This document shows positions 8,704 to 18,329 of a stretch of 64,000 nucleotides of DNA, piece after piece. A model generated the notes under the pieces. It was not told the origin of the DNA. It did not search any database and saw only the letters and a program-made list of their open reading frames with translations. Made by a program: the position numbers and the translations under genes. Location of the stretch: NCBI RefSeq assembly GCF_000176235.1, contig NZ_ACZV01000004.1, positions 124,001 through 188,000 on the forward strand. The letters run 5' to 3'. The number at the start of each line of letters is the position of its first letter. The stretch's first letter is position 1. This DNA is from Vibrio orientalis CIP 102891 = ATCC 33934. GTDB lineage: Bacteria > Pseudomonadota > Gammaproteobacteria > Enterobacterales > Vibrionaceae.

Positions 8704-9687
8704 ATGAGAAGTATTTCTGTTTTAGCTTCTTCTTTATTGGCATTTAGTGCTCATAGTGCAGAAGTAACCCCTTATATCGTTAACGGGACCGATATCAGTG
8801 CGTCCAGTTACCCAGATTTTGTCAGTCTTTTTTATGACCGTATAAACTACGATGGCTTGTATGGCAAAGGGCCTTACTGTGGTGGTACGTTATTGGATGA
8901 ACAACATGTGTTGACTGCGGCACACTGTATTTACGGGGACTCCAACTACCAGTTATTTACCTCTGTGGTGCCACAGTTACAGAATGAAAGTGATTTTCCT
9001 AACTCCGTTCAGCAACGGGTTATGGTCAATGAGTACTACTACCCAAGTACTTACAATGACTCCACCCTTTACGATGATATTGCCATCGTAAAGCTAGCTA
9101 GCCCAATTACGGCTGTAAACACTTATGTTGCTCTTGCAGATGACAGTGAACGTGGGACTTACCGCCAGACATCAGAAGATTTTTATGCAGTTGGGCATGG
9201 CAATACCGAAAGCAATTATGATTCAACGAAAGAACTACAACGAACGAAGTTGAAATGGGTTGATAACACTACATGCGATGCTAACTATACGACCGATGCC
9301 AGCGAGAATCTATGTATGGATGGCGCAGCAACTGTAACGTATGACAATGCAACGTGTCAGGGTGACTCTGGGGGGCCACTTTATTGGAATGGTAAACAAG
9401 TCGGTATTACCAGTTTTGGTCCACAAACATGTGGTAACCCCGCTGTAACCGCAAACTCTGTGTTCACTGAAGTTGCGCTTACGAAGCACAAAGATTGGAT
9501 TAACTCTGTACTAAGTGGCAATGAAGCACCAATAGTAACGGTTACTGATGCGCAAAGAAATACAGCATTAGGTATTACAACACCAACTGATTCAGGTGGC
9601 GGCGGTGGTTCGTTGGGCATATTTGTTTTATCTGCGCTCGGTTTGCTTGGCTGGAGACGTAGACTTAACTCGTCGAACTTTAAGTAA
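8704..9687 (+). CDS. Secreted chymotrypsin-fold serine protease with GlyGly-CTERM tail
   Basis: 327 residues. A signal peptide (about 1-19) is followed by a mature start at YIVNG (24-28). The catalytic triad is H74 (LTAAHC), D125 (YDDIAIVKL) and S222 (CQGDSGGP). The residue equivalent to trypsin Asp189 is A216, so cleavage after Arg/Lys is not expected. The tail has five glycines (298-302), a hydrophobic segment and WRRR, which is the GlyGly-CTERM signal processed by rhombosortase in type II-secreting bacteria. Unlike the VesABC type there is little room for an Ig-like domain between the protease and the tail. It is followed by a second protease of the same type. Confidence 0.93.
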   Translation: MRSISVLASSLLAFSAHSAEVTPYIVNGTDISASSYPDFVSLFYDRINYDGLYGKGPYCGGTLLDEQHVLTAAHCIYGDSNYQLFTSVVPQLQNESDFPNSVQQRVMVNEYYYPSTYNDSTLYDDIAIVKLASPITAVNTYVALADDSERGTYRQTSEDFYAVGHGNTESNYDSTKELQRTKLKWVDNTTCDANYTTDASENLCMDGAATVTYDNATCQGDSGGPLYWNGKQVGITSFGPQTCGNPAVTANSVFTEVALTKHKDWINSVLSGNEAPIVTVTDAQRNTALGITTPTDSGGGGGSLGIFVLSALGLLGWRRRLNSSNFK

Positions 9688-9750
9688 TTAAATCTATAAA
9701 ATAGGAGTTATCAACTAAACTAAAGATCAGTTCATCATGGATTCGATGTT

Positions 9751-10776
9751 ATGCCTAAGTTGTATTGGTCTTTATGGTTGTTGATATACTCCTCTTGTAA
9801 TTATGCTGTTGAAATTCAGCCATATATTGTCAATGGCACTAACGCGAATATCGTAAACTACCCCTCATTTTCTAGTCTCTTTTATCGTTCTGATAGCGTC
9901 TACAGTACGTCGTCATATTGCGGTGCGACCATGATCAATTCTCGGTATGTTTTGACGGCTGCCCACTGTATCTACGGTGATGACAATCTAATGCTACACA
10001 CCGTAGTCGCGCCTCAACTGGAAGATGAAAGCAATTTTCTTTCCTCCCAACAAGCAAAAGCGAAAGCGTTTTATTACCTCGACAGCTACGTTGATTCTGC
10101 GAGTGCTTTGTGGCGAGACGATATCGCCATCATCGAGCTAGAAACGGCGCTGGCGGTGTCTGATTACACTTCGATACTGAACACCACAATCAATAACGCT
10201 TTCTCAGACAGTGACGAGTACAAGGCGGTTGGTCACGGTTACATCGAAGGTAATGTTGCGGGCGGCACTTTGTTACTAGAGACAGACCTTACCTACATCA
10301 GCACACAATCTTGTCAGTCCATTTATGGCAATGCCTTAACGTCAAGCCACTTGTGTTTTACCGGACCGATTCAGGGGGGGTATCGTAACTCTACTTGTAA
10401 TGGAGACTCAGGCGGCCCGGTGTATTGGTATAACGGTAGCCAGTATATTCAAATTGGGATCACCAGTTTTGGTCCGGCCTCTTGCGGTGATACTAGTGTT
10501 AATGTGACCTCTGTGTTTACTGATATACATGACTACCAAGCATGGATTGGACGAGTGATTAATGGCCAAGAAGTACCAAAGGCTTATGTCGTCACCTCCG
10601 GTGGTGTGCGAACGCTGATTAATAATGATTCTAGCTCAAGGGTAGAAGCCGAATCGACACCAAGTCAGGGTAGTGAGTCGAGTGGTGGAGCGTTTGGATT
10701 ATTGAGTACACTTATTTTAGCACTACTACTTTTAGTCAAGCATCCAGTCGCATTAGGCCGAAATGAGTCTAGTTAA
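9751..10776 (+). CDS. Second secreted chymotrypsin-fold serine protease, degenerate GlyGly-CTERM tail
   Basis: 341 residues with signal peptide ending near NYA (19), mature YIVNG at 25-29, and the triad H72 (LTAAHC), D124 (RDDIAIIEL) and S220 (CNGDSGGP). The Asp189-equivalent position is Ser (NSTC), as in chymotrypsin, rather than Asp. The C-terminus has SSGGAFG, a 15-residue hydrophobic run and a few basic residues, resembling a weakened rhombosortase signal. No strong Shine-Dalgarno sequence precedes the ATG. It lies 63 bases after the first protease, with which it shares the layout, so the pair looks like a tandem duplication that has diverged. Confidence 0.9.
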   Translation: MPKLYWSLWLLIYSSCNYAVEIQPYIVNGTNANIVNYPSFSSLFYRSDSVYSTSSYCGATMINSRYVLTAAHCIYGDDNLMLHTVVAPQLEDESNFLSSQQAKAKAFYYLDSYVDSASALWRDDIAIIELETALAVSDYTSILNTTINNAFSDSDEYKAVGHGYIEGNVAGGTLLLETDLTYISTQSCQSIYGNALTSSHLCFTGPIQGGYRNSTCNGDSGGPVYWYNGSQYIQIGITSFGPASCGDTSVNVTSVFTDIHDYQAWIGRVINGQEVPKAYVVTSGGVRTLINNDSSSRVEAESTPSQGSESSGGAFGLLSTLILALLLLVKHPVALGRNESS

Positions 10777-10929
10777 CATGTTTCTCACAAATAAGAATTG
10801 CACTACAACTGTATGAATATTATGAATGTTTCATGATTTAAACATAAGGCGTAGTTAAACCACATGTTGACTATTTGTGTCTAAACGATAGTTTTAAGTC
10901 ACCGATAGAGATGCGTTGAGGTTTCCGCT

Positions 10930-11598
10930 ATGACGAACAATGATGTTTACCAAATTACCCTTATTTCTGATATCAGTATGCAGTCGAAACTGCTGAAGGA
11001 CTCATTGGAGAAAGGTCTCCCTATTCAGGTTAATATCGTTTCTTCTGACGCGTTGAGGGCGATTGACTCCAACGGTGGGAAAATCGATGAGCTAGTCTTG
11101 ATTGATTTCCATTATTTAGATGATGAAAAGTTCGAGTACTACAACAGCGCTAAGACTCAAAGCAAAGCAACGATTAAGGAAATTGTGTTTAACTGCCCAG
11201 TTGAAGCTCCTTCTAGTCAGCTCTTTAAGTGGCGCAACTTAGTCGGCGTGTTTTATATCGATGATGATGTGTCATTGTTATTGAAAGGCATGGACAAGAT
11301 CATGAATGACGAGATGTGGTTATCGCGTAAGGTTGCTCAGGACTATATCGAGCATTTCCGCTGTGCCAATACGGTGACCACGTCACAAGCCTATGCCAAC
11401 CTGACTAAACGTGAAAAGGAAATAATGCGCTTACTTGGTCATGGGGCATCTAACGTGCAAATTGCTGATGAGTTGTTTGTCAGTGAAAACACGGTGAAAA
11501 CTCATCTACACAACATCTTCAAGAAAATCAATGCAAAGAATCGCCTTCAAGCACTGCTGTGGGCCAACAATAATATTGCCTTGGAAGAGCGCGTTTAG
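10930..11598 (+). CDS. LuxR-family regulator of the CsgD/VpsT type
   Basis: 222 residues. An N-terminal receiver-like domain (1-125) is followed by a LuxR/FixJ helix-turn-helix (about 158-215, LTKREKEIMRLLGHG and SENTVKTHLHNIFKKI). Residues 130-133 read WLSR, matching the W[F/L/M][T/S]R motif that binds cyclic-di-GMP in VpsT, and at the same place in the chain. The receiver-like domain lacks a recognisable phospho-acceptor layout, again as in VpsT. It should therefore be a cyclic-di-GMP-responsive regulator of biofilm or matrix genes. Whether it is the VpsT ortholog or a paralog cannot be decided here. It ends in a strong terminator. Confidence 0.88.
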   Translation: MTNNDVYQITLISDISMQSKLLKDSLEKGLPIQVNIVSSDALRAIDSNGGKIDELVLIDFHYLDDEKFEYYNSAKTQSKATIKEIVFNCPVEAPSSQLFKWRNLVGVFYIDDDVSLLLKGMDKIMNDEMWLSRKVAQDYIEHFRCANTVTTSQAYANLTKREKEIMRLLGHGASNVQIADELFVSENTVKTHLHNIFKKINAKNRLQALLWANNNIALEERV

Positions 11599-11623
11599 CG
11601 TCAACCTGTAAAATCTCGATTCT

Positions 11624-11657
11624 AAAAAGGTCTGATATCGCTATCAGACCTTTTTTA
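11624..11657. terminator. Bidirectional terminator between the LuxR gene and the DUF3012 lipoprotein gene
   Basis: A 14-bp stem (11624-11637 with 11642-11655), loop TCGC, is flanked by A and T runs on both sides, so it can serve both converging genes. Confidence 0.9.
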
Positions 11658-11658
11658 T

Positions 11659-11922
11659 TTAGAATACACAGTGCTTGGTGTAGCTGGCTGCGTCATTAGC
11701 GCTCCAGTCACCTTTAGGTGTTTCTTCAAGATCATTACACCAAGCTTCACTACCGACAGCATCTTGTAGCACGCAGTGTTTCGCGTAATCAACCGCGCTT
11801 TGCGCGTTCCATTCACTCTTTGGCGTATCCGCCATGTTATCGCACCAAGCCTGTGTACCGACTTCATCTTTACATGCACTCAAAGCTAATAACGTAAATA
11901 AAGCTAACGTAATTTTCTTCAT
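11659..11922 (-). CDS. Small lipoprotein with two DUF3012 repeats
   Basis: 87 residues. A lipobox LSAC (Cys17) follows a hydrophobic leader. The mature part is two copies of about 30 residues: VGTQAWCDNMADTPKSEW and VGSEAWCNDLEETPKGDW, each ending in Y-x-KHCV. Each repeat has two cysteines that may form a disulfide. This fits DUF3012, small Vibrio and Shewanella lipoproteins of unknown role. Most members I recall have one repeat, so the doubled form is an internal duplication. AGGGA precedes the ATG. Confidence 0.85.
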   Translation of the reverse strand: MKKITLALFTLLALSACKDEVGTQAWCDNMADTPKSEWNAQSAVDYAKHCVLQDAVGSEAWCNDLEETPKGDWSANDAASYTKHCVF

Positions 11923-12008
11923 CTCAATTTCCCTAATACTGTTCGGCGCAACTATACCTAAAAAGCAAAAAATGTGTGTAAGTAAAAGATTAAAACAGCG
12001 AAAAACAA

Positions 12009-12030
12009 CCCATCGAAACGTTTCGATGGG
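12009..12030. promoter_or_regulatory. RbsR-type operator 1 (distal)
   Basis: A perfect 22-base palindrome, CCCATCGAAAC and its complement, has the central CG typical of LacI-family sites. It lies about 200 bases before rbsD and shares a 16-base core with operator 2. RbsR encoded at 17202-18206 is the expected ligand. Confidence 0.85.
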
Positions 12031-12134
12031 TGAGGTAGGTCACTTTGCTTAGCTGATCTCCGGCGTCAAAGCGGATCAAATTCACACTCTATAAATTGCA
12101 CTCTCGTAATTCTTGAGTGAGCGATTAATATTCT

Positions 12135-12150
12135 ATCGAAACGTTTCGAT
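12135..12150. promoter_or_regulatory. RbsR-type operator 2 (proximal)
   Basis: ATCGAAACGTTTCGAT, a perfect 16-base palindrome, sits 80 bases before rbsD. The centre-to-centre distance to operator 1 is about 123 bases, near 12 helical turns, so looping between the two is possible. Confidence 0.88.
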
Positions 12151-12229
12151 GAGTTTTCTCTCAATAACAAGAGCGATAAAAACGACGAAACTCACGCTGG
12201 TTTGAACGTGTACTCGATAGGTCGATGAA

Positions 12230-12649
12230 ATGAAAAAAAGTACCCTAATAAATTCTGAGCTTTCCTACTTAGTGGCTACATTGGGCCACACTGATGAAAT
12301 CACTATTTGTGATGCTGGTTTGCCTATTCCCGATGAAGTTCAGCGTATCGATTTAGCGCTTACTCATGGCGTCCCTTCATTTCTAGAAACAGTTAAAGTG
12401 ATCATGAGTGAATCACAAGTTGAGGGCGTGATTATTGCTGACGAGTTTGTCACGGTAAGCCCCAACCATCACGATGCGCTTGTAGAGCAGATCAAAGCGG
12501 AAAGCGAAGCGAGCGGAAAATCAATCTCAGTGACTTATGTTTCTCATGAAGAATTCAAATCTCGTACGGCGAATAGTCGTGCGGTGGTTCGTACTGGTGA
12601 ATGCACACCTTATGCGAACGTGATATTTCAAGCTGGTGTGGTTTTTTAG
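12230..12649 (+). CDS. rbsD: D-ribose pyranase
   Basis: 139 residues, full length. It converts beta-pyranose to beta-furanose ribose so that RbsK can act on it. H20 in ATLGHTDEI is the catalytic histidine position of E. coli RbsD, and CDAGLPIP follows. It is the first gene of a six-gene ribose unit under the two RbsR operators. rbsA follows after 24 bases. Confidence 0.96.
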   Translation: MKKSTLINSELSYLVATLGHTDEITICDAGLPIPDEVQRIDLALTHGVPSFLETVKVIMSESQVEGVIIADEFVTVSPNHHDALVEQIKAESEASGKSISVTYVSHEEFKSRTANSRAVVRTGECTPYANVIFQAGVVF

Positions 12650-12673
12650 CGCCCGTAACGGAAAGGAAGAATT

Positions 12674-14179
12674 ATGACTCAAGCCATCTTACAGCTGAGT
12701 TCGATTGAAAAGGCTTTTCCGGGTGTGAAAGCGCTCGATAAGGCCAGCCTAAATGTGTATCCGGGGCGCGTGATGGCGCTGATGGGAGAAAATGGCGCAG
12801 GCAAATCGACCTTAATGAAAGTGCTAACTGGTATCTACTCTATGGATGCTGGGTCAATTCACTATCAAGGTGAACCCGCGGCATTTAAAGGTCCGCGAGA
12901 CTCACAGCAAGCGGGCATCAGCATTATCCACCAAGAGCTCAATTTAATCCCTGAGCTGACCATTGCAGAGAATATCTTTCTCGGTAGAGAGTTCACCAGC
13001 GCATTTGGTGGGATTCAATGGGGCAAAATGTATGATGAAGCGGACAAGTTGCTAGCACGTCTTAACGTCAAACATAGTTCAAAAACCTTGCTCGGTGATT
13101 TAAGTTTGGGCGAGCAGCAAATGGTAGAGATCGCTAAAGCACTATCGTTTGAATCCAAAGTCATCATCATGGATGAGCCGACGGATGCGTTGACTGACAC
13201 TGAGACTGAATCTCTGTTTAAAGTGATCAATGAGCTACGTGAACAAGGCTGCGGCATTGTTTACATCTCTCATCGCCTAAAAGAAATTTTTGAAATCTGT
13301 GATGACATTACCGTGCTACGTGACGGTAAGTTTATTGGTCAATGCCAAGTTTCAGAAACCGATGAAGATGGTCTGATTGAGATGATGGTGGGCCGTAAGC
13401 TTGATGAGCAATACCCACGCATTGATGTGACTCACGGTGAGACCTGCCTTGAAGTCATTGGTCTAACCGGCTCTGGCGTCAATGACGTGAGCTTTACCCT
13501 GAAGCGTGGCGAGATCTTAGGTATTTCAGGCTTAATGGGCGCAGGGCGTACAGAGCTGATGAAAGTAATCTATGGTGCGTTACCTAGTGAACGTGGTGTT
13601 ATTAATCTTGATAATAAAACCATCAATCCAGTTAGTCCTCAAGATGGCTTAATCAATGGTATTGCGTATATCTCTGAAGACCGTAAAGGCGATGGGTTAG
13701 TCCTTGGGCTTTCAGTAAAAGAGAACATGTCTTTATGCGCTCTAGATAAATTGACCAAAGGTGGCCGTATTCAACACGGTGACGAAGTGGTGGCCGTTGA
13801 AGACTTCATCAAGCTATTCAACATCAAAACCCCAACACGAGATCAGATCATTGGCAACCTATCAGGCGGTAATCAACAAAAAGTCGCTATTGCTAAAGGG
13901 CTAATGACCAAACCTAAAGTACTGATCCTTGACGAACCAACTCGTGGTGTCGATGTCGGTGCGAAGAAAGAGATCTACCAACTGATCAACAAATTTAAAG
14001 CCGACGGTATGAGCATCATCTTAGTCTCATCAGAGATGCCAGAAGTGTTGGGCATGAGTGACCGCATTCTAGTGATGCATGAAGGTCGTATTAGTGGCGA
14101 GTTTGATGCCAAAGACACCGATCAAGAAAAACTACTCGCCTGTGCCGTAGGCAAAAAGATTAATGAGGAAGCAGCATGA
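12674..14179 (+). CDS. rbsA: Ribose ABC transporter, ATP-binding protein
   Basis: 501 residues with two fused ATPase domains, as is usual for sugar ABC transporters of this class. The first half has Walker [10 protein letters not shown] and the signature LSLGEQQM. The second half has [16 protein letters not shown] and the Walker [13 protein letters not shown]. It energises uptake through RbsC. GGAAAGGAAG lies just before the ATG. The stop overlaps the rbsC start by four bases. Confidence 0.97.
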   Translation: MTQAILQLSSIEKAFPGVKALDKASLNVYPGRVMALMGENGAGKSTLMKVLTGIYSMDAGSIHYQGEPAAFKGPRDSQQAGISIIHQELNLIPELTIAENIFLGREFTSAFGGIQWGKMYDEADKLLARLNVKHSSKTLLGDLSLGEQQMVEIAKALSFESKVIIMDEPTDALTDTETESLFKVINELREQGCGIVYISHRLKEIFEICDDITVLRDGKFIGQCQVSETDEDGLIEMMVGRKLDEQYPRIDVTHGETCLEVIGLTGSGVNDVSFTLKRGEILGISGLMGAGRTELMKVIYGALPSERGVINLDNKTINPVSPQDGLINGIAYISEDRKGDGLVLGLSVKENMSLCALDKLTKGGRIQHGDEVVAVEDFIKLFNIKTPTRDQIIGNLSGGNQQKVAIAKGLMTKPKVLILDEPTRGVDVGAKKEIYQLINKFKADGMSIILVSSEMPEVLGMSDRILVMHEGRISGEFDAKDTDQEKLLACAVGKKINEEAA

Positions 14180-15159
14180 GTACTAATACCATGAGCAAAC
14201 CAACCGATACACACAGCAAGAAGCTGCTGAGCAAAGATTGGCTGATTGAGCAAAAGTCACTGATCGCACTATTGTTTTTAATCGTCGTGGTGTCGTTTTT
14301 AAACCCTAACTTTTTCACCGTCGACAATATTCTAAATATCTTACGCCAAACATCAATTAACGCGATTATTGCCGTTGGTATGACGCTGGTTATTTTAACC
14401 GCTGGTATCGACTTAAGTGTCGGGTCCGTCCTTGCTCTTTGTGGCGCGTTTGCCGCGAGTTTGATTGCGATGGAAGTGCCAGTGCTGATTGCAGTACCGA
14501 CAGCGCTATTTGCTGGTGCCGCGCTCGGTGCGATTAGCGGCGTGATCATTGCCAAAGGTAAAGTGCAGGCATTTATTGCAACGTTGGTGACGATGACGTT
14601 ATTGCGTGGTGTCACAATGGTCTACACCGACGGTCGACCAATCTCTACTGGCTTTACTGACACAGCAGACGCATTCGCTTGGTTTGGTACAGGTTACGCA
14701 TTGGGTATTCCTGTTCCTGTATGGCTGATGGTGATTGTATTTGCTTCCGTTTGGTATGTACTTAACCACACTCGTTTTGGCCGCTATGTCTACGCTCTCG
14801 GCGGTAATGAATCGGCGACTCGCCTTTCAGGCATTAACGTTGATCGAGTGAAGATTGGCGTGTACGCAATCTGTGGTCTTCTGGCAGCGCTTGCAGGCAT
14901 TATCGTTACTTCTCGTCTCTCTTCTGCGCAGCCGACCGCTGGTATGGGTTACGAGCTAGATGCGATTGCTGCAGTTGTACTCGGCGGTACCAGTTTGATG
15001 GGTGGTAAAGGCCGTATTATGGGAACCTTAATTGGTGCACTGATCATCGGTTTCTTGAATAACGCTCTGAACCTACTTGATGTTTCTTCTTACTACCAAA
15101 TGATTGCTAAAGCAGTGGTAATCCTGCTTGCGGTACTGGTGGATAACAAAAATAAGTAA
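14176..15159 (+). CDS. rbsC: Ribose ABC transporter, permease
   Basis: 327 residues, a BPD-transporter type 2 inner-membrane protein with about eight to ten hydrophobic segments. The sequence [31 protein letters not shown] is cut here to its key residues: the AGIDLSVGS loop is the family signature, and [11 protein letters not shown] near residue 275 is the conserved coupling region. ATGA overlap with rbsA indicates coupled translation. A hairpin follows the gene. Confidence 0.97.
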   Translation: MSTNTMSKPTDTHSKKLLSKDWLIEQKSLIALLFLIVVVSFLNPNFFTVDNILNILRQTSINAIIAVGMTLVILTAGIDLSVGSVLALCGAFAASLIAMEVPVLIAVPTALFAGAALGAISGVIIAKGKVQAFIATLVTMTLLRGVTMVYTDGRPISTGFTDTADAFAWFGTGYALGIPVPVWLMVIVFASVWYVLNHTRFGRYVYALGGNESATRLSGINVDRVKIGVYAICGLLAALAGIIVTSRLSSAQPTAGMGYELDAIAAVVLGGTSLMGGKGRIMGTLIGALIIGFLNNALNLLDVSSYYQMIAKAVVILLAVLVDNKNK

Positions 15160-15183
15160 CTAATAAATACCTAATTTATAACA

Positions 15184-15208
15184 GGTTCGGAGGAAAGGAC
15201 TCCGGACC
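15184..15208 (+). other. Intercistronic hairpin between rbsC and rbsB
   Basis: GGTTCGGAG (15184-15192) pairs with CTCCGGACC (15200-15208) with one G-U pair. No T run follows, so it is more likely an mRNA-stability element protecting the abundant rbsB message than a terminator. Confidence 0.55.
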
Positions 15209-15230
15209 ACCCTACACAAGGACTAACACA

Positions 15231-16109
15231 ATGAAAAAACTCGCAACTCTTATTTCTGCTGCACTTCTTTCATCAACCGTTTCTGTTTCAGCGCAGGCAC
15301 AAGACACGATGGCAATCGTACTGTCGACACTGAACAACCCATTTTTTGTCACGATGAAAGATGGTGCGGAAGCGAAAGCAAAAGAGCTTGGCTACGACCT
15401 GATTGTTCTCGATTCGCAGAATGATCCAAGTAAAGAGCTTTCAAACATTGAAGATCTTACTATCCGTGGCGTGAAAGCGATCCTGATTAACCCAACTGAT
15501 TCTGATGCGGTTTCGAATGCGATTCGTATGGCTAACCGTTCTAACATTCCAGTGCTGACACTTGACCGTGGTGCGAGCCGTGGTGAAGTTGTGAGCCACA
15601 TTGCTTCTGATAACGTGGTAGGCGGCGAGATGGCTGGTAACTACATTGTCGAAAAAGTGGGTATGAAAGCGAAGGTTATCCAACTAGAGGGTATTGCGGG
15701 TACATCAGCGGCGCGTGAGCGTGGCGAAGGTTTCATGAATGCTGTGAAAGGTAGTGACATGAACGTACTAGCGAGTCAGCCCGCTGATTTTGACCGCACT
15801 AAAGGCCTAAACGTAATGGAAAACCTACTGGCGGCTAACCCTGATGTGCAAGCGGTATTTGCTCAGAATGACGAAATGGCACTTGGTGCACTACGTGCTG
15901 TTCAGGCATCTGGTAAAGACGTCATGATCGTTGGCTTTGATGGCACAGATGATGGCATTGCAGCCGTTAACCGTGGCAAGCTATCAGCAACGATTGCACA
16001 GCAGCCAGATCTGATTGGTGCACTAGGTATCGAAACTGCGGACAAAGTGTTGAAAGGTACGACTGTTGAACACTACATCCCAGTACCTCTGAAAGTCATT
16101 ACTAAGTAG
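15231..16109 (+). CDS. rbsB: Periplasmic ribose-binding protein
   Basis: 292 residues. The signal peptide ends near SAQA (about 23). The mature protein begins [17 protein letters not shown], the type I periplasmic sugar-binding fold, with DSQNDPSKE and the FDGTDDG segment lining the ribose site. It delivers ribose to RbsAC and, in enteric bacteria, to the Trg chemoreceptor. Its position after rbsC with hairpins on both sides suits higher expression than the membrane subunits. Confidence 0.97.
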   Translation: MKKLATLISAALLSSTVSVSAQAQDTMAIVLSTLNNPFFVTMKDGAEAKAKELGYDLIVLDSQNDPSKELSNIEDLTIRGVKAILINPTDSDAVSNAIRMANRSNIPVLTLDRGASRGEVVSHIASDNVVGGEMAGNYIVEKVGMKAKVIQLEGIAGTSAARERGEGFMNAVKGSDMNVLASQPADFDRTKGLNVMENLLAANPDVQAVFAQNDEMALGALRAVQASGKDVMIVGFDGTDDGIAAVNRGKLSATIAQQPDLIGALGIETADKVLKGTTVEHYIPVPLKVITK

Positions 16110-16116
16110 TGATTTT

Positions 16117-16156
16117 GCCTTCCTTCCCATTTTATCTGTCGTATGGGAGGGAGGGC
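16117..16156 (+). other. Intercistronic hairpin between rbsB and rbsK
   Basis: GCCTTCCTTCCCAT (16117-16130) pairs with ATGGGAGGGAGGGC (16143-16156) through G-C and several G-U pairs, 12-base loop. There is no clear T run. It probably protects the 3' end of rbsB mRNA or partly terminates. Confidence 0.6.
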
Positions 16157-16252
16157 GAATAAGCTTGCGTTCTTTCTTTCTATCTAAGAGCGCAAACTTA
16201 TTACTCCTGTTCAAATTGTATAAAAGGTTCACAAAGAACCGAGGATAACCGT

Positions 16253-17173
16253 ATGAATAAGTTAGTGGTTTTAGGTAGTGTTAACGCTGACCATGTTCTT
16301 CAAGTGCCTTCTTTTCCTCGCCCTGGCGAGACGTTGCATGGTCGAAACTATCAAGTTATTCCTGGTGGTAAAGGGGCAAACCAAGCTGTGGCGGCTGCCC
16401 GCTTGAAAGCAGACACCGGTTTTATCGCCTGTGTGGGTGATGATGCGTTTGGTATTAATATTCGTGAAAACTTCAAGATGGATAATATCAATATCACGGG
16501 TGTGAAAATGCAGCCAAATTGCCCGACAGGTATTGCGATGATCCAAGTGTCAGACAGTGGTGAAAACAGTATTTGCATTTCAGCAGAGGCAAACGCCAAA
16601 TTAACCGCTGAAGCGATTGAGCCTGATCTTGAACGTATTCGTCAAGCAAACTACTTGTTGATGCAGCTAGAAACACCTATGTGTGGTATTGAAAAAGCAG
16701 CGCAAGTAGCAAAAGATGCTCGCACCAATGTGATTTTGAACCCAGCACCAGCACGTGAACTACCAGATTCACTGCTTGCGTGTGTGGATGTGATCACCCC
16801 AAATGAGACTGAAGCGGAAGTGCTGACGGGTGTGACCGTGACGGATAACGATAGTGCTCAAGAAGCAGCTAATGCACTGCATCGTAAAGGTATTGAGATC
16901 GTTATGATCACCTTAGGGGCTAAGGGCGTGTGGCTGAGTCAAAATGGGCGCGGTGAACTCATTCCTGGCTTCAAAGTGGATGCGACTGACACCACAGCGG
17001 CGGGAGATACTTTTAATGGGGCATTGGTCACTGGTCTATTAGAAGATTTGCCTTTAGAATCAGCGATTAAGTTTGCTCATGCAGCTGCAGCTATCTCAGT
17101 GACTCGATTTGGTGCTCAAACCTCGATTCCGACACGTGATGAAGTGGATGCATTTCTAGAACAACAAATCTAA
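16253..17173 (+). CDS. rbsK: Ribokinase
   Basis: 306 residues, PfkB family. It phosphorylates ribose to ribose-5-phosphate. GGKGANQA near residue 42 is the N-terminal PfkB signature and DTTAAGDTFNGA near residue 245 holds the catalytic aspartate and anion hole. The N-terminus VVLGSVNADHV is typical. GAGGATAACC precedes the ATG. It is followed after 28 bases by rbsR. Confidence 0.97.
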   Translation: MNKLVVLGSVNADHVLQVPSFPRPGETLHGRNYQVIPGGKGANQAVAAARLKADTGFIACVGDDAFGINIRENFKMDNINITGVKMQPNCPTGIAMIQVSDSGENSICISAEANAKLTAEAIEPDLERIRQANYLLMQLETPMCGIEKAAQVAKDARTNVILNPAPARELPDSLLACVDVITPNETEAEVLTGVTVTDNDSAQEAANALHRKGIEIVMITLGAKGVWLSQNGRGELIPGFKVDATDTTAAGDTFNGALVTGLLEDLPLESAIKFAHAAAAISVTRFGAQTSIPTRDEVDAFLEQQI

Positions 17174-17201
17174 CTCAAGACCCACGTATGGAGAGAATGA
17201 C

Positions 17202-18206
17202 ATGGCGACAATGAAGGATATTGCCAAACTGGCCGGAGTATCGACTTCTACAGTTAGCCATGTCATTAACAAATCTCGATACGTCAGTGAAGAGATCTCT
17301 GAGCGCGTCAACAACGCGGCACGAGAGCTCAATTACCGTCCTTCCGCACTTGCTCGCAGCCTTAAAGTGAATCGCACTAAAACCATTGGTATGTTGGTGA
17401 CTACTTCAACTAACCCGTTCTTTGGTGAGGTAGTTAAAGGTGTCGAGCGCAGTTGTTACCATCAAGGTTATAACCTGATCTTGTGCAATACCGAAGGGGA
17501 TAATGAGCGCATGCGCGGTTCGATTGATACTCTTTTGCAAAAGCGTGTCGACGGATTGATCTTGATGTGTTCTTCGCTTGAAGGCGAGCGCATTGATGTC
17601 TTTGAGCAGTACCCTGACATCCCGGTTGTTGTGATGGACTGGGGGCCTATGCTGTTCACCAGTGACAAGATTCAAGATAATTCATTGCGTGGCGGTTACC
17701 TAGCGGCAAAGCACTTAATTGATTGTGGACACAAGCAGATTGGTTGTATCACTGGTCCATTAGTCAAGCATCAAGCCCAGATGCGTTATGAAGGCTATAA
17801 ACGCGCCATCAACGAAGCAGGATTGACATTCAATGCAGATTGGATTGTCGAGTCTGACTTTGAATGTGAAGGTGGCTATGACGCCTTTAATCGCATCTAT
17901 GCCAAAGGCAAACTACCAAGTGCTATCTTCGTCTGTAACGATATGATGGCGATGGGCGTGATTAACGCTGCCCATGAAAAAGGTGTTCATATTCCGCAAG
18001 ACCTCTCCATAATTGGTTATGATGACATTCATATTGCCAAGTTCATGACTCCCTCGCTTACCACTATCCACCAACCTAAATATCGCCTAGGTAAGGCCGC
18101 AGTAGAAGCTCTACTTAATAAGGTTGAAGGTGGCTCTACCGACGCTCAAGTGGTTCAATTAGAGCCGACACTTGTCGAGCGTTCAACAGTACTCACTCTT
18201 AACTAA
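17202..18206 (+). CDS. rbsR: Ribose operon repressor, LacI family
   Basis: 334 residues. A helix-turn-helix at 2-25 (ATMKDIAKLAGVSTSTVSHV) and hinge (LNYRPSALARSLK) precede a periplasmic-binding-protein-like ligand domain. GAGAGAATG spacing supports the ATG. It is the last gene of the ribose unit. The expected sites are the two TCGAAACGTTTCGA palindromes upstream of rbsD, so it should be under its own control. Ribose is the usual inducer. Confidence 0.95.
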   Translation: MATMKDIAKLAGVSTSTVSHVINKSRYVSEEISERVNNAARELNYRPSALARSLKVNRTKTIGMLVTTSTNPFFGEVVKGVERSCYHQGYNLILCNTEGDNERMRGSIDTLLQKRVDGLILMCSSLEGERIDVFEQYPDIPVVVMDWGPMLFTSDKIQDNSLRGGYLAAKHLIDCGHKQIGCITGPLVKHQAQMRYEGYKRAINEAGLTFNADWIVESDFECEGGYDAFNRIYAKGKLPSAIFVCNDMMAMGVINAAHEKGVHIPQDLSIIGYDDIHIAKFMTPSLTTIHQPKYRLGKAAVEALLNKVEGGSTDAQVVQLEPTLVERSTVLTLN

Positions 18207-18329
18207 CCCTTTCATTAACATACTGAGAAATAGTGACGAGTGGCTCTCAAGCGTTAATCTGCGAATCCTCTAAATGGTTGTAACTGTGCTAAACCTAAGA
18301 TAGGGCTAATAAACCGATTGGATGAGCAA

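Larger units (their letters stand above)
11923..12229. promoter_or_regulatory. Promoter region of the ribose operon
   Basis: 307 bases holding two RbsR-type operators (annotated separately). TCACA at 12082-12086, preceded by GCGGA six bases earlier, is a weak CRP-like half site. No coding frame is convincing. Confidence 0.6.
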
